Part shown: positions 13,301-22,411 of the stretch, piece by piece
How positions within the stretch are numbered: position 1 is the stretch's first letter
How the letters are laid out: every line of letters begins with the position of its first letter
Assembly: GCF_000004195.4 (NCBI RefSeq)
Contig: NC_030678.2
Location: 132,213,104-132,277,103, forward strand
DNA: 64,000 nt
Origin: Xenopus tropicalis
Lineage: Eukaryota; Chordata; Amphibia; Anura; Pipidae
Direction of reading: 5' to 3'
Translations under genes and position numbers: made by a program
The notes under the pieces: model-generated
Databases searched by the model: none
What the model saw: only the letters and a program-made list of their open reading frames with translations
Told to the model about the DNA's origin: nothing

Positions 13301-14891
13301 TACTTAGAACTGATTTATTTTGTAAATATAGTATACATTGCAAAGCAGAACTTACCTCTAAGGATTTCTGAGGGTCTGCACCAATATAACTGTCAGTAAA
13401 GGATCTAAAGAAGCACAAAATAATGAAAATTAACACTTCTCCAAATAAGAATGATTTTCAATATAAAAATAAAAACGAGATGTGAGCCTTTTATTTCAAA
13501 CTCCCCTAAAATTACTCAACAGTGCCCAGTATAACATACTTTTTCTCCCTGCATGCAGATTTTTTTTTTTTTTATTACAAGCAGATCTTTTACTGACTTC
13601 CTTGTCTAGAGTGCAGAACCACCCTCTTTTGCTTTCTGAGCACTCCATTCTCTGACTATCATGCCCTCAAAGAGGTGCCTCTAGGGCATGCTTACTGCCT
13701 ATGCTTGAATTAAAATCAATCATGCATGCACAGTAGGCACCTCTTTGAGGTCAGCATATTCGGAGAGAGAAAGGGTTTTCAGAAGGCAAAAGGCGGCAGA
13801 GTTTCATGCTAGACAAGGTTAGTAAAAGAGCTGTAGTTAAATTGGGTGTAACAGAGAAACAAAATAAGTCTGGATGCAGGGTGAAAAGTGTGTTATTCTG
13901 GGAGATACAGAGTAATTTTAGAATAAAAAAAAAGGTTTACTTATTCTTTAACCTCAGCCCTACTGCTTCCTGAACTTTTTTAAGGTCTGTTATAACACCT
14001 GAAACATAAGTTGCTGAAAGAGCCTGCACACTGGATGAAGAAATGCACTCTACTCAGTGCTCTGCCCTCATGCATGCACAACACATAATGAGCCAGTGCC
14101 CCATGTTGTTCATAAGAACATACATCTGATGTTGGATCAGGAAAAGCCTTGAACAATGCTACATCACACACAAAGGCATGGGCTTGCTCATTATTTGCAA
14201 GCATGTGCCCCACCATGGCTGCCCACATTGGGCATTCTATTCTGGTGAAGGGGCAAAGCACTCCCTGGGGTACCTTCTTCAAAGAACCCTATTGTTTCCC
14301 CCATCTGGAATGCAAACTCTGTTGGGGGGAAATGTATGCAAAAGGTGCCCTTTTAAAAAAAAAAAAAAATTAAAAAAAAAAAAAGAACTGAAAAAATGAT
14401 TATAGATAGTGTACTCTCTGCGTGAAAGTTTAAAAATTGAAATACTGTACCCCTTTTATTTTGAATTAAAATTCCTTTATAACAAGGAACAGTAGCCAGT
14501 TATCAGAGGTTTCTGATTTCTTTCCACTGCAGAGTAAAATAGGAATTTTTAGCAATTAATACCAGCTTAATGGCTTTAAAAACAAAAAAAGAAATGTTAA
14601 TTGCAAAAGTGCTTAGAAAAGTACGCTGAGCAATCTTACATTTATTTATTTTTAAATGTTTTACTTTAATCTTTGTAAATAATGTTTATTGCTATATTTG
14701 TTCCCCCCTGTACTATTACTATAGGGCAAAAAATATAGTGTTGTGTATAGTAATAGCTATAGAATAATCATATTATATGACTACATAAACAAAGACAGAC
14801 ACATGAACACACAGAAAACACATGCAAGACACACACAAACAACCTGTATAGAATATACTTACAGTGTAGGGGGAACAGCTCTCTCTGTCAT
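1316..14891 (-). CDS. SUGT1: SUGT1 (SGT1 co-chaperone), 5' part: TPR domain and linker, 8 exons, continues past left edge
   Basis: SUGT1 is a cytosolic and nuclear adaptor that works with HSP90 and SKP1 in kinetochore assembly, SCF ubiquitin ligases and NLR stability (family knowledge). Joining exons 14863-14891, 13356-13404, 12179-12269, 9412-9481, 6239-6309, 3651-3704, 2512-2531 and 1316-1347 gives one open frame of about 139 residues, with every phase matching. Recognised blocks are ADPQKSLE, EYYCQRAYAHILLQNY, LDAKRSLELQPNN, LRKG, QNYSSAEESFKKGQILD and PSWIKLCEEKLN, which align in order with the vertebrate TPR region. TPR units lie at roughly 11-44, 45-78 and 79-112. The last exon ends at VKY, just where the CS domain (usually K-Y-x-W-Y-Q) begins. 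CS and SGS domains are therefore outside the window. The start codon is the least certain part. It lies 11.5 kb upstream of the ELF1 stop in the same orientation. Confidence 0.94.
2512..2531 (-). CDS. SUGT1: SUGT1 exon G, 20-nt microexon
   Basis: The acceptor has a long pyrimidine run (CCCCTCTTTTATTTTTAG) and the donor is TCG|GTAAGT. With the G left by exon F the 20 nt give exactly seven codons, VSTEGQS, and restore phase 0 for exon H. It lies in the variable linker, where human has a different alternatively spliced stretch. Support is splice-site quality and phase closure, not sequence conservation. Confidence 0.75.
3205..3372 (+). repeat. Dispersed repeat, family with AATAGGCCCTGGCATTTC
   Basis: Aligns with 49213-49362: AATAGGCCCTGGCATTTCA, CAGCCC, AATGACTG or its variant, CTTACAGCAGC and CATTTGCCAGAA in the same order. 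A more diverged member lies at about 4885-5030. No duplication at the ends was found. Confidence 0.6.
3651..3704 (-). CDS. SUGT1: SUGT1 exon F (post-TPR helix)
   Basis: 54 nt with acceptor AATGTTTTTCAG and donor ATG|GTGAGG. Encodes STPTFPSWIKLCEEKLN between two split codons, equivalent to human ANFSVWIKRCQEAQN. The W-I-K-x-C motif makes this assignment secure despite the short length. Confidence 0.9.
3705..6238. other. SUGT1 intron between exons E and F
   Basis: Holds the tandem duplication at 5161-5524 and a diverged repeat at 4885-5030. Minus-strand ORFs at 3744-4016 and 4305-4565 have no recognisable product. Confidence 0.6.
5161..5524 (+). repeat. 182-bp tandem duplication with internal 116/66-bp sub-periods
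   Basis: 5161-5342 and 5343-5524 are nearly identical. Within each, the block GCATTTATGTAATACTACAG recurs 116 bp further on, so starts fall at 5161, 5277, 5343 and 5459. A homopolymer A-run differs between sub-units. Confidence 0.9.
6239..6309 (-). CDS. SUGT1: SUGT1 exon E (TPR3)
   Basis: 71 nt, acceptor CTTATAACAG, donor ATG|GTAAGT. Encodes EAEFHLQNYSSAEESFKKG then QILD, matching the human exon ICEYHEKNYAAALETFTEG then QKLD. Too short to appear as a stand-alone ORF; placed from splice signals, phase and homology. Confidence 0.93.
6950..7600. repeat. Cluster of diverged Harbinger-type MITE fragments
   Basis: 6950-7140 has the GTTGCTGGTGGAAAGGCATTT block also seen at 38700 and 54140. 7161-7415 has two inverted GGCAGATTCTCAGCCTG-like arms. 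7440-7570 has the TTTCGTACxATATTCGGTGCG block found at 55600-55640. Confidence 0.55.
8529..8750. mobile_element. TTAA-flanked short element
   Basis: Flanked by TTAA at 8525-8528 and 8751-8754. Termini AGTGATACTGACAC and (inverted) AGAGACACTGCCAC match at 11 of 14 positions. Suggests a piggyBac-type nonautonomous element. Confidence 0.6.
9412..9481 (-). CDS. SUGT1: SUGT1 exon D (TPR2)
   Basis: 70 nt, acceptor TTTAATGCAG, donor AAGGG|GTACGT. Two bases complete an Asp codon, then AVLDAKRSLELQPNNASAFLRK and two bases of a Gly codon follow. This is the LDAK-SLEL-PNN core, which forms the second TPR helix pair. Confidence 0.96.
9770..10995 (-). mobile_element. CR1-like LINE, 3' end of reverse transcriptase, interrupted by a MITE
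   Basis: The minus strand encodes the C-terminal RT part: LMEKDLGVFVDNKLSNSRQC, RSLVRPHLEYAVQFWAPVLK and RLRGDMITLYKYIRGDYRQ, with frame breaks. It ends at 9770 with a TTACATAG repeat typical of CR1 tails. A TTAA MITE at 10542-10958 splits it. 5' truncated and dead. The same segment occurs at 52068-52868. Confidence 0.9.
10542..10958. mobile_element. TTAA-flanked palindromic MITE (piggyBac type) inside the CR1 copy
   Basis: 417 bp, termini AGGAACAGTAACACC and its inverse, flanked by TTAA at 10538-10541 and 10959-10962. Removing it and one TTAA restores the CR1 sequence seen uninterrupted at 52080-52105, so insertion point and duplication are directly shown. Confidence 0.93.
11079..11372. mobile_element. 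hAT-type MITE with exact 8-bp duplication
   Basis: Termini CAGTGATCCCCAACCAGT and (inverted) CAGGGGTACCCAACTGT. Flanked by ATTTAAGG at 11071-11078 and 11373-11380. Related to the element at 29199-29505. Confidence 0.92.
11515..11693. mobile_element. Harbinger-type MITE fragment
   Basis: Shares CAATATCTGGCCGATTTCAG and CCCGTGTATGGCCAxCTT with the family of 55309-55650 and 44309-44797. Left end eroded. Confidence 0.6.
12069..12169 (+). mobile_element. Small poly(A) retroposon whose target duplication spans the SUGT1 exon C splice donor
   Basis: About 101 bp ending in an A-run on the plus strand, with AATAAA upstream of it. Flanked by CATAGTTACCATTGT at 12054-12068 and 12170-12184 (15 bp, up to 18 with adjoining A). 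The right copy is the SUGT1 exon/intron border itself, reading ACAATG|GTAACTATG on the minus strand. The source RNA is not recognised. Confidence 0.88.
12179..12269 (-). CDS. SUGT1: SUGT1 exon C (TPR1-TPR2)
   Basis: 91 nt encoding ELTKAIEEKSDCAEYYCQ then RAYAHILLQNYN, nearly identical in spacing to human SUGT1. Donor ATG|GTAACT is acceptable. The acceptor is the weaker TTCAAAG|GAA rather than CAG. The last 6 exon bases and the first 9 intron bases are duplicated 116 bp downstream by a retroposon insertion (see 12069-12169). Confidence 0.95.
13356..13404 (-). CDS. SUGT1: SUGT1 exon B (start of TPR1)
   Basis: 49 nt encoding SFTDSYIGADPQKSLE, preceded by one base completing a split codon. Acceptor GTGCTTCTTTAG and donor GAG|GTAAGT are both good. 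It matches the SFSDALIDEDPQAALE block at the head of the human TPR domain and ends in phase 0. Confidence 0.9.
13506..13921. mobile_element. 416-bp palindromic MITE
   Basis: CTAAAATTACTC at 13506 pairs with GAGTAATTTTAG ending at 13921. Inner blocks such as CCTTGTCTAGA and AAAGAGGTGCCT have inverse partners further in, so the whole element can fold into one long hairpin. No clear target duplication. Confidence 0.75.
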
Positions 14892-14947
14892 GTTTATGTA
14901 TTAGGAGCTACCTCTTTATTTTGACCCTTGAGTTTCTCTAGCTGGCA
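14863..14947 (-). CDS. SUGT1: SUGT1 exon A, probable start-codon exon
   Basis: Acceptor CTCTGTAATACAG lies just above 14947, and the donor ACT|GTAAGTAT follows 14863. ATG at 14891-14889 (context AAACATGA) opens MTERAVPPT plus two bases, exactly the phase needed to join exon B. The remaining 56 nt would be 5' UTR. The N-terminus of SGT1 proteins is poorly conserved, so homology cannot confirm it. It is chosen because it is the only ATG-bearing segment I found upstream with a strong donor in phase 2. A different first exon nearer 19.9 kb is possible. Confidence 0.45.
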
Positions 14948-15214
14948 CTGTATTACAGAGAAAGCAATGTTTTGGATAAGTACCAACATGATAGTTATTA
15001 GATGTCTTAGATAGATCATAAAGCATCACATAATATTACAACAGCACTACATAATTCAGCTGTTTGAAAATAAACAAAGACTTGATGCAATTTAACAATA
15101 TCCACAAGGAAGCGGCCACTGGAACTGGAAAGGGTACTTTTTTAGGATCTTATTTGTATTCTAGAAAAACACAAAATCATTTTGAAAACCCCATGGAGAT
15201 TCCTGACTTGTACA

Positions 15215-15495
15215 GGAACCAGCTTAGACCGATTCGGCAGCTAATCGGCCCGTGTATGGGCATTACCGACAGGACTGCGCATCCGATATCTGGCCTGAAA
15301 TCGGCTCGTTGATGCGGTCCCCAAACTGACTGCCACCAATATAATTCAATCATTTGGCCCCATGGCCAAACGATCGAATTAGCCTACACATTCCCTGATA
15401 TCGCCCACCCCGTAGGTGGGGATATCAGGTGAAGATCCGCTTGCTTGGCAATCTCGCCAAGCGAGCAAATCTTCACGTGCATGGGGACCTTAAGA
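15215..15495. mobile_element. Harbinger-type MITE remnant
   Basis: GATTCGGCAGCTAATCGGCC, CCGTGTATGGGCAT and an inner inverted pair CTTGGCAATCTCGCCAAG. Similar blocks lie at 11640 and 31150. Ends eroded. Confidence 0.55.
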
Positions 15496-16439
15496 GGTTT
15501 ACTGCTTTGACAAGTAGCTGAAACAACTTGCCAATTGCTTTTTCATTTTGTGTTTTGGCCCTCTGATTTTGGTGAGGGAAAAAAGATGAAAAAATGGTCG
15601 TGGCTGAAGGTAGGCCGATTCGGTTTGTTTTGCAATAGTAGTGTGCTTTTGGCCCCTGATGCCAGTGAATTAATTTTATCTAGATCTGCTTCAAAGAGTT
15701 GCTTCCCCAGGAGGGGCAGACTGACCAGTGGTCTCTTAGAGATAAGGGCTGCTATTCAGGTTTTGAGGCAGAGGAATCACATAGCTGCAAACAGGGCAGT
15801 TAGTTTAGCGACATCTCACACTGCATCACAGACATAAGCATTAGCATCAGAGACTTGAGAGAAAAAAATGGTCAGTGGAAGAGTCTTTTGAACCAATGAG
15901 CTTTGATAACTGCTCTACTCACACCTCCATCATTTAACACCCACACAATGGCAAATATGGGCATAAAAGCTGCCCCTGTGGCAGTAAATATGGCCTTGGA
16001 GAAACCTTCCAGTCACCTTCCAGGATCCCTTAAAGGCATGAGACCAGAGAGGGGAGAAGACCGTAAATCTATACACTCCTGTGGAAAGGGGTATGCCTGG
16101 GCAAAGCGTTTTGAGAAAACTGGTCGGGGAAGCCATCAAGAGACCTACAGAAACATTAAAGTAGCTGCAGGATTTCTTGGCAAGCACTGGTTGTTCCCTA
16201 TATGTGACAACAGTCACTCGTACTCTTCATATGTCTAGGTTGTGGGGTAGGGTAACAAGACTAAGGGCGAGGACACACAGGGCGATTAGTCGACCCAACT
16301 TTTTGAAAAGTTGAGATTAGTCGCCGCAACGGACATTATCGTCTATGGGCGAAAAGTTGCCGTAACGGTCTTAGTTAAAAGTTGCGACAACTGTCTTCGC
16401 CCCAAAAGCCTTTACTCACAAAGAAAAACATACAAGCCG

Positions 16440-17060
16440 GGCTAAACTTTGCAAAAAGGTAAACCCAGTCTCCCACAACCATGTGGAAAAATGTATTATG
16501 GTCTGATAAGGCCAAGCTTAAACTATATGGCCATAAAGAACAGCACATCATCACAAGAACTCCACATCCACAGAGAAGCATGGTGGGGGCAGCATCATGC
16601 TTTGAAGCTTCTTTTTGGAACTGTTGCTTTAGTCAAGGAGAATGGAATCATGAATAGCTCTAAGTATCAGTCTATTTTGTCACAAAACCTTTAAGCATTT
16701 GCTAGGAAGCTTCAGCATGTCAATAACCCAAAGAAGACATCTAAATCAACAGCTCCACTTAACAATGTTCTGGAATGACCCAGTTAGAGCATAGGAGATG
16801 TCTTCGCAATATGACTTTTGCAAGTCCATATGTGCCAAAGTGACTAGTTCAGAGGGTGTGCACACTGTGAGCACACCTAAACTAGACAGTTTTGTAACAA
16901 AATAGACTGATACTTGGAGCTATGCCACCTTGTATTTCTTTTCTCCTTTTTTTCACTGTTTCTAATTTGTTTTCAACTACTTTGTATAGACTGCAATTTT
17001 GCAATAAAGGTTATTTAGTTAAATAGTTATCAATCCACCCATATATAAGGCAAGTTGTGT
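16440..17060 (+). pseudogene. Tc1/mariner transposase relic
   Basis: The plus strand keeps the C-terminal transposase pattern WKNVLWSDKAKLKLYG, then HGGGSIM-like codons at the GCATGGTGGGGGCAGCATCA site. KENGIMNSSKYQSIL follows, with LRKLQHVNNPKKTSKSTAP after a stop. It is frameshifted, stop-interrupted and lacks the N-terminus. Two 33-nt arms, 16657-16688 and 16889-16921, are inverse copies differing at two positions. Confidence 0.8.
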
Positions 17061-17255
17061 TTTTTATATTTTATGTTGCATATGACAAGTATAATTCAAA
17101 GATGACAAAACTGCCATTGGGCAGGACAGGTGCCATAAGAATCAATTTGATAGCCACAGGCAGCTGCTAGAAATCCTGGTATAAATTATAATATATTTTA
17201 GGGCAATGAAGGACTGGGTAATTTGCAGAACTGCCCCACCATTTACTTGAATAGC

Positions 17256-17478
17256 CAGGGTCGGACTGGGCCGCCGGGACACCGGGAAAAATCCCGGTGG
17301 GCCCCGGCCCTAGTGGGCCCCAGCGGCCCAGTCCGACCTTTGCCGGCGCTCCCCCTACTGACTGTTCCTCCCCGACGCGTTCAATTTATACACGCTCGGG
17401 GAGGACGTCAGGCGGGGGCCCTGGGGGGGGGGTTAGGGGACGTGGCTGGTGGGCCCTGCACCCTCCAGTCCGACCCTG
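17256..17478. mobile_element. GC-rich hAT-type element
   Basis: Starts CAGGGTCGGACTGGGCC and ends CCAGTCCGACCCTG. Flanks TGAATAGC (17248-17255) and TAAATAGC (17479-17486) are an 8-bp duplication with one change. Very GC-rich. The ORFs here are composition artefacts. Confidence 0.85.
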
Positions 17479-17486
17479 TAAATAGC

Positions 17487-17855
17487 AAGCTCACTTGGGG
17501 GTGCCAAAATGTTAGGCCCAAGTGACTTTAATTGCTTAGCTTTTACCCCGGGCTGGTGCCCCTGTTCGGAGAAAACCGCACCAGCCTGGGGTACCTGCGA
17601 GCAAGCGTTTGCTCTTCCTTATTTCTTTTGTCTTCGGAATCCCTGGGCCGGCACATGCGCAGTAGAGTGAAAAGCAGACTTTTTTGTTAAAGTTCGACTT
17701 TTCACTCTACTGCGAATGCGCAAGCGCGCGAAGACAGGAGCAGGAAGAGGAGGCGCTTGCTCGCAGGTACCCCGGGCTGGTGTGGTTTTCTCCTAACAGG
17801 AGCACCAGCCCGGAGTAAAAGGTAAGGCACTAATGACTAAGCCTTTCCTTCTCCT
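17487..17855. mobile_element. TTAA-type palindrome, left end lost
   Basis: Arms CCCGGGCTGGTGCxCCTGTT near 17550 and AACAGGAGCACCAGCCCGG near 17805 are inverse. An inner pair brackets GCGCAGTAGAGTGAAAAG. The right end CCTTTCCTTCTCCT is followed by TTAA at 17856-17859. Relative of 37452-37880. Confidence 0.75.
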
Positions 17856-18694
17856 TTAAGCAAGTAGTTGGCATAACTGTCTCTATGTGTGTTTTAGCAC
17901 AATTCTTAGTACTGTCTATGGCAGAGTATTTTCTGGCGTTCTGTAGCCGTAACGAGTAGCATCGTATTTTATAGCCCTAAGTCCACTGTGAAAGCCATAC
18001 CATTCCATATAACATATACTGTTTAAAAAGAACACTTTCACAGACTAAGAATTTATGCTCTCATGTTGAAGGTGGGCCCAAAGCACTGAATGAAAGGGGA
18101 GGGAAGTACTTTTTCTTTTAGTACTTGCATAGTTACCAGCATTTGAGCCTTTTCTTTCCCCCCACTAACACTATACAAACAATACTGGTTCCTATACACC
18201 AAACACCGTCTCCTTGGAAACTGACAACTGTCAGACGCCTTATCCTTAACCCTTTCGGTGGCTGGACTCTATCATTTTACTGCACCATATGTTTCCAGAA
18301 AAAATGCAGTGCTGCTTCAAACTAAACAAACCCATAACTGTAGAAACACTGCCACTATGACTACTTTATGCCGTTGTCATGCATTCTATGGTACCAGGTA
18401 CTTATGAGAAACATTGAAAAAAAAACAAAAAACCCTATTTTACTTATTATTATTAATACAATTGTGAAGCATGAACGTATTCTACAACATTGCACAATAA
18501 ATGGATATATACATTACGCATACAAAAACACATCCAAAAGCAACCAGTACCCAACACAATACAAGAGGAAAAGAGGGCCCTGCCCAAAAGAGCTCACAAT
18601 CTTCCACAGCAAACCTTTTGCAATCATTTATGTGAATCATTTTATAGTAATTAGTTTAAGACACATGGGAGGCATTAATATACTAAATTAAATT

Positions 18695-18698
<4 letters not shown>

Positions 18699-18728
<30 letters not shown>
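18699..18728. repeat. (AT)n microsatellite
   Basis: Uninterrupted AT dinucleotides for about 30 bp. Confidence 0.95.
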
Positions 18729-18730
<2 letters not shown>

Positions 18731-19549
18731 CAGTAGGTACAAACAATAGGGATGTCACACTTAGGGGTATATTTATTATGCTGTGTAAAAAGTGGAGTAA
18801 GGCATTACCGGCCCAAGCTAACCAATCAGCAAGTCAATTTCAACAGTTATTAAACCGAACAAACTATCTGATTGGCTGCTATGATCAACATCACTGATTG
18901 TTGTTGAATATTTCACTCCACTTTTTACACAGTATGATAAATATGCTCCTAAGAGATTATGGGATGAGTTTTACCTGCTGTGCCATATCCCTAACACACT
19001 TAGAACATAAGCCTCCAATACATGGGAGTGTAATCTTTATAGGACAGGGACCTCCTCCTGTATCTCTTAACATAAGGAATGCCATCATGTTACTGTGTAT
19101 ATTACTTTATTGCAATACTTGTCCCCCAGCAGAATAACCTTCTGAAGGACAATACCCTGACATCAGAGCCTGGATTTCCCAGCAGCCACAGTAGGAAGTG
19201 AGGGGAAATACAAGATAGTGTGATGCCTGATGCTGTTGCAAGGGCTAAGATTGCCCTGAGGTACTAGCACTACAGCTCCCAGCAGGCACAGCCATTTACA
19301 ATTTACTAGTACTGTATTTTCAACTGCTAGGGGGCTGCAGGTTACACAAACACTACTAACTATTAAAACAGCACAAAACGTATGCCATGCTACATTGTGT
19401 CTACTGTAATAGGGGACACACGCCCACTGTATTGTAACAGCAGCCCCCGCAGCTCAAGGAAACCCATCAACTGTACGTACTGCCCAGCTGTCACTGACCC
19501 GGAAACCCCCGGACCCAGGTGCTGGGCAGCAGCATAGGCAGTACTTCTA

Positions 19550-19745
19550 CCTGCTACACACAGCCCATACCTGTACGTGTTACACACAGCCCATACCTGT
19601 ACGTGTTACACACAGCCCATACCTGTACGTGCTACACACAGCCCATACCTGTACGTGCTACACACAGCCCATACCTGTACGTGTTACACACAGCCCATAC
19701 CTGTACGTGTTACACACAGCCCATACCTGTACGTGTTACACACAG
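19550..19745. repeat. 26-bp minisatellite, seven full units
   Basis: Unit CAGCCCATACCTGTACGTG followed by T or C and TACACA. Seven full and two partial copies, nearly identical apart from the T/C site. On the minus strand each unit contains a donor-like CAG|GTATGG. It lies directly downstream (in SUGT1 sense) of the candidate promoter. Confidence 0.93.
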
Positions 19746-20005
19746 CAAACAGATCGCTCCAACTGCAGCTCAGTGAATCCCCAGGCCGGACCGCAGGGAA
19801 TGCCAAACAACAACGCGCCGCAGAAACTGTCCCTCACCGTGACTCCGTAGGGGGAAAGTTCTAGACTGGCCGGGAACTTGCAGAGGGGATGAGCAGGGAA
19901 CGCGTAAGGCCAGAGCGGGGAAATGAAGCAGAGCGGCATCTGCAGGTCAGGAGGAGCAATGACACATTTAGAAGCAAGCTTATAGCTGAATTGACCTGAC
20001 AACAT
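19745..20005 (-). promoter_or_regulatory. Candidate SUGT1 promoter and leader exon (CpG-richer segment)
   Basis: This stretch has more CpG than its surroundings (GCGCCGC, CGGCC, ACGCGT). A minus-strand donor GTCACG|GTGAGG lies at about 19840-19839. The segment to its right could be a noncoding leader exon spliced to exon A. An ATG at about 19949 reads MPLCFISPLWPYAF and on, but it ends in phase 0 and meets a stop in exon A, so it is not the SUGT1 start. No TATA box was recognised. Confidence 0.35.
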
Positions 20006-20157
20006 GCCCTAATAAAGTTCAAGTCGTGTCACATTCACTTTCTGGCTTCTTGTAATGGGATTATATGGCAAAGGAGTGACTAAGGGAGGTGATAACAATA
20101 AGTTTGTTGTAAGTCAGTCTTAGAGGCCATTTCCAGGGATACCTTATAGAAGATTGT

Positions 20158-20330
20158 AAGCTCTTCTTGTAGATTGTAAGCTCTTTTGGGCAGGGCCCTC
20201 TTCACCTCTTGTATGGGTTATTGATTGCTTCATATGTTACTCTGTATGTCCAATGTATGTAACCCACTTATTGTACAGCGCTGCGGAATATGTTGGCGCT
20301 TTATAAATAAATGTTAATAATAAAAAAAAA
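20158..20330 (+). repeat. Retroposon tail family (GTACAGCGCTGCGGAATATG)
   Basis: GATTGTAAGCTCTTTTGGGC, then TTGTACAGCGCTGCGGAATA, TTATAAATAAA and an A-rich end. Related copies lie at 20850-21045, 38931-39075 and, inverted, 23120-23215, 51455-51612 and 60275-60358. Looks like a shared LINE/SINE 3' tail. Confidence 0.75.
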
Positions 20331-21284
20331 TAATAGAAGCTTAGGGGAGAAAATAAATATGTTCAGGTCTTAAATACAAAATGAAGGTATAGTGAGCATT
20401 TATTTTATAATAGGCTTTGCTTCTTCTTTATATTGTACCTGTGCCTAGGGACTGGCACCTGGAAAAAGTACCAGCCTTCTTATATTTTCAACTTTTTTCC
20501 CAGCATCAAGCATCATTTTGCTATCCACTTGTAAAATACTGAATAGGTGGCAACCTACCTGTGCCTCTTATTGCTGGCAGCTTCAATCCTATAGTTGATC
20601 CAAGTACATAAGTCTATGGCACACTGCAGATTCTGTCGCAAGTGCACGATTATGTCGGAATGAATTGCGGCAGCATTCATTGTACCGTACAATTCCTTTC
20701 TTCTCTATCAGATATAATATTAATGCCAGCCCAGTTTATATGCGCTACTAACCAAATTATTGGTACAAAGCCAAACCAGGTTCTCGGTAAAGTATTTTTA
20801 TTTTATTATTAGAAGACCCTCCTATTTGTGTCTGTAAATTACTCTCCCATTTAGATTGTAAGCTCTACGGGAGAAGGACCTTCATCCTCTTGTCTCTTAG
20901 CTCTGTGGAATTTTTAATGCAACTGTACTTTTTATGTATTTGTATTTATTACTGTACTCTTTATTAATGTAGTGGCTCCCAACTTGTTATTAATTTATTG
21001 TTCTGCTGTACAGTGCTGCGTAGCACAATATAAATACAAACATACATACATACTTTACACTTCTAATGAGTTTATATTGTTTCATTTTCACAGTAGTTGC
21101 CTCTGAAGACCACCAGATGTCACTGCTGTCTACTGCTCATTTTGTGAAACATTTCTGCAATAAAAGTAAATGCAAGATGGATATTGCTAGCCTATTTAGA
21201 AATGTAATAAAACCTTGCTTTATTTCAGTTTGTCTGGGGATGCATTTTGCATACATTTTACTTTTGTGAACCGCTCTGCAGACC

Positions 21285-21790
21285 ACTGAGTGGATCTTCT
21301 GCCGATATTGCCACCAGCAATGACGAGCATAGGAGCCGTTGGACCAAGGGCCGCATTAATGAGCCGATCAATACCTGGCCAATTTTCAGCCAGATATCAG
21401 TCAGTAAGGCTAATGGTACACAAAGCATATGGCGCACATTTTCGAAAAACGCTTGCCGAAAATACGCTCCTACCTGTGCCTGCACCCGAATGAATTGAAT
21501 ACACTGGGTGCAGGCAAATGTAGCCAATATCCGTATAAAAACGTGAGACTTTGCATTTTCTCTTGGGTTTTTTTGCATATATCAGCTACATGTGCCTGCA
21601 CCCAAGCATATTCAATTCATTCGGGTGCAGGCACAGGTAGGGGGAGTTTCAAGCATATGGTGCGTATTTTCTGCAAGCATGCGCCATATGCTTCGTGTGG
21701 CATGAGCCAAAGCCCCATACACAGGCAGATAAGCTGCCGAATTTCTCTAAAGGACTTGAATCAACATCTTAAATCTGCCAATGAGTGGCC
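21285..21790. mobile_element. Harbinger-type element split by a second hairpin element
   Basis: The outer part has GATATCAGTCAG and AGATAAGCTGCCGAATTTCT blocks of the GGCCATACAC family. The inner part, about 21415-21705, has opposed arms CAAAGCATATGGCGC and GCGCCATATGCTTCG. A further pair is CCTGTGCCTGCACCCGAATG and its inverse CATTCGGGTGCAGGCACAGG. Confidence 0.65.
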
Positions 21791-21929
21791 AGTTAAACTC
21801 CCTAAAATTTGACAAACACAGGCTGTATCCTGTATAGGACTGAGTGACCTATTACACAACCAGATAGACATTAGTATGGAGCAAAGTTTAAATTGCCTTG
21901 AACAAGACCCTTGTTGTTTTTATACAGTA

Positions 21930-22411
21930 GGGGGCACATTTACTAAACACGAACGTCCGAAAAGCGCCCGAATGCGTTTTTTCGCAATGATCGGTATTTT
22001 GCGATTTTTTCGTAAATTGTAGCGACTTTTTCGTAGCCATCGCGCCGAGTACGAAAGTTTCGGATTCAGTCAAGCTTCAGTATCGTGACTTTCCTTGGGC
22101 CAGGTTGGAGCTGCAGAGTGCCATTGAGTCCTATGGGAGGCTTCCAAAATCATGCAAAGTCTGAAAGTTTTGCCCGCCGTTTACGAGTGCTCAATACGAA
22201 AAAGTCGCGACAATATACGAGCAAATCGTAACGGCTACGAAAAAGTCACGACAATTCGCGCAAGTCGTAACAGCTACGAAAAAGTCGCAACAATTTACGA
22301 AAAAGTCGTAACGGCAACCGAAAAATCGCAAAGAATACGAAAAAGTCGCAAAATGTTCGTTTCCAATCCGAATTTTTCCCATTCGGATTCGTGGATTAGT
22401 AAATCAGCCCC
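21930..22411. mobile_element. TA-flanked palindromic MITE rich in AAAAAGTCGC
   Basis: Termini GGGGGCACATTTACTAA and (inverted) GGGGCTGATTTACTAA with TA on both sides. The interior repeats ACGAAAAAGTCGCAA motifs. Same family as 32290-32635, 33338-33872 and 47608-47924. Confidence 0.8.

Larger units (their letters stand above)
12270..14862. other. SUGT1 introns between exons A, B and C
   Basis: Holds exon B at 13356-13404 and a long palindrome at 13506-13921. A-rich runs occur near 14355-14400. Other ORFs here (for example 13980-14282 minus) have no recognisable product. Confidence 0.6.
14948..19744. other. 5' flank or first intron of SUGT1, repeat-rich
   Basis: Holds Harbinger fragments (15215-15495, 16260-16400), a Tc1 relic, a GC-rich hAT element, a TTAA palindrome, an (AT)n run and the 26-bp minisatellite. 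Plus-strand ORFs at 15535-15837 and 15903-16238 look noncoding. Confidence 0.55.

Noticed and set aside
17223..17525. Plus-strand ORF rich in Pro, Gly and Arg
   Set aside because: Lies in a GC-rich hAT element; the same pseudo-ORF appears in the copy at 28759-29031. Composition effect.
19550..19745. CRISPR-like array
   Set aside because: Units are contiguous without spacers, and the genome is vertebrate.
19519..19864. Overlapping plus-strand ORFs encoding a repetitive peptide
   Set aside because: They come from the 26-bp minisatellite, whose period is not a multiple of 3, so several frames stay open. No start context or homologue.
19736..20005. MPLCFISPLWPYAF ORF as the SUGT1 N-terminus
   Set aside because: Its exon would end in phase 0, which cannot join exon B, and runs into a stop in exon A. 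More likely leader sequence.
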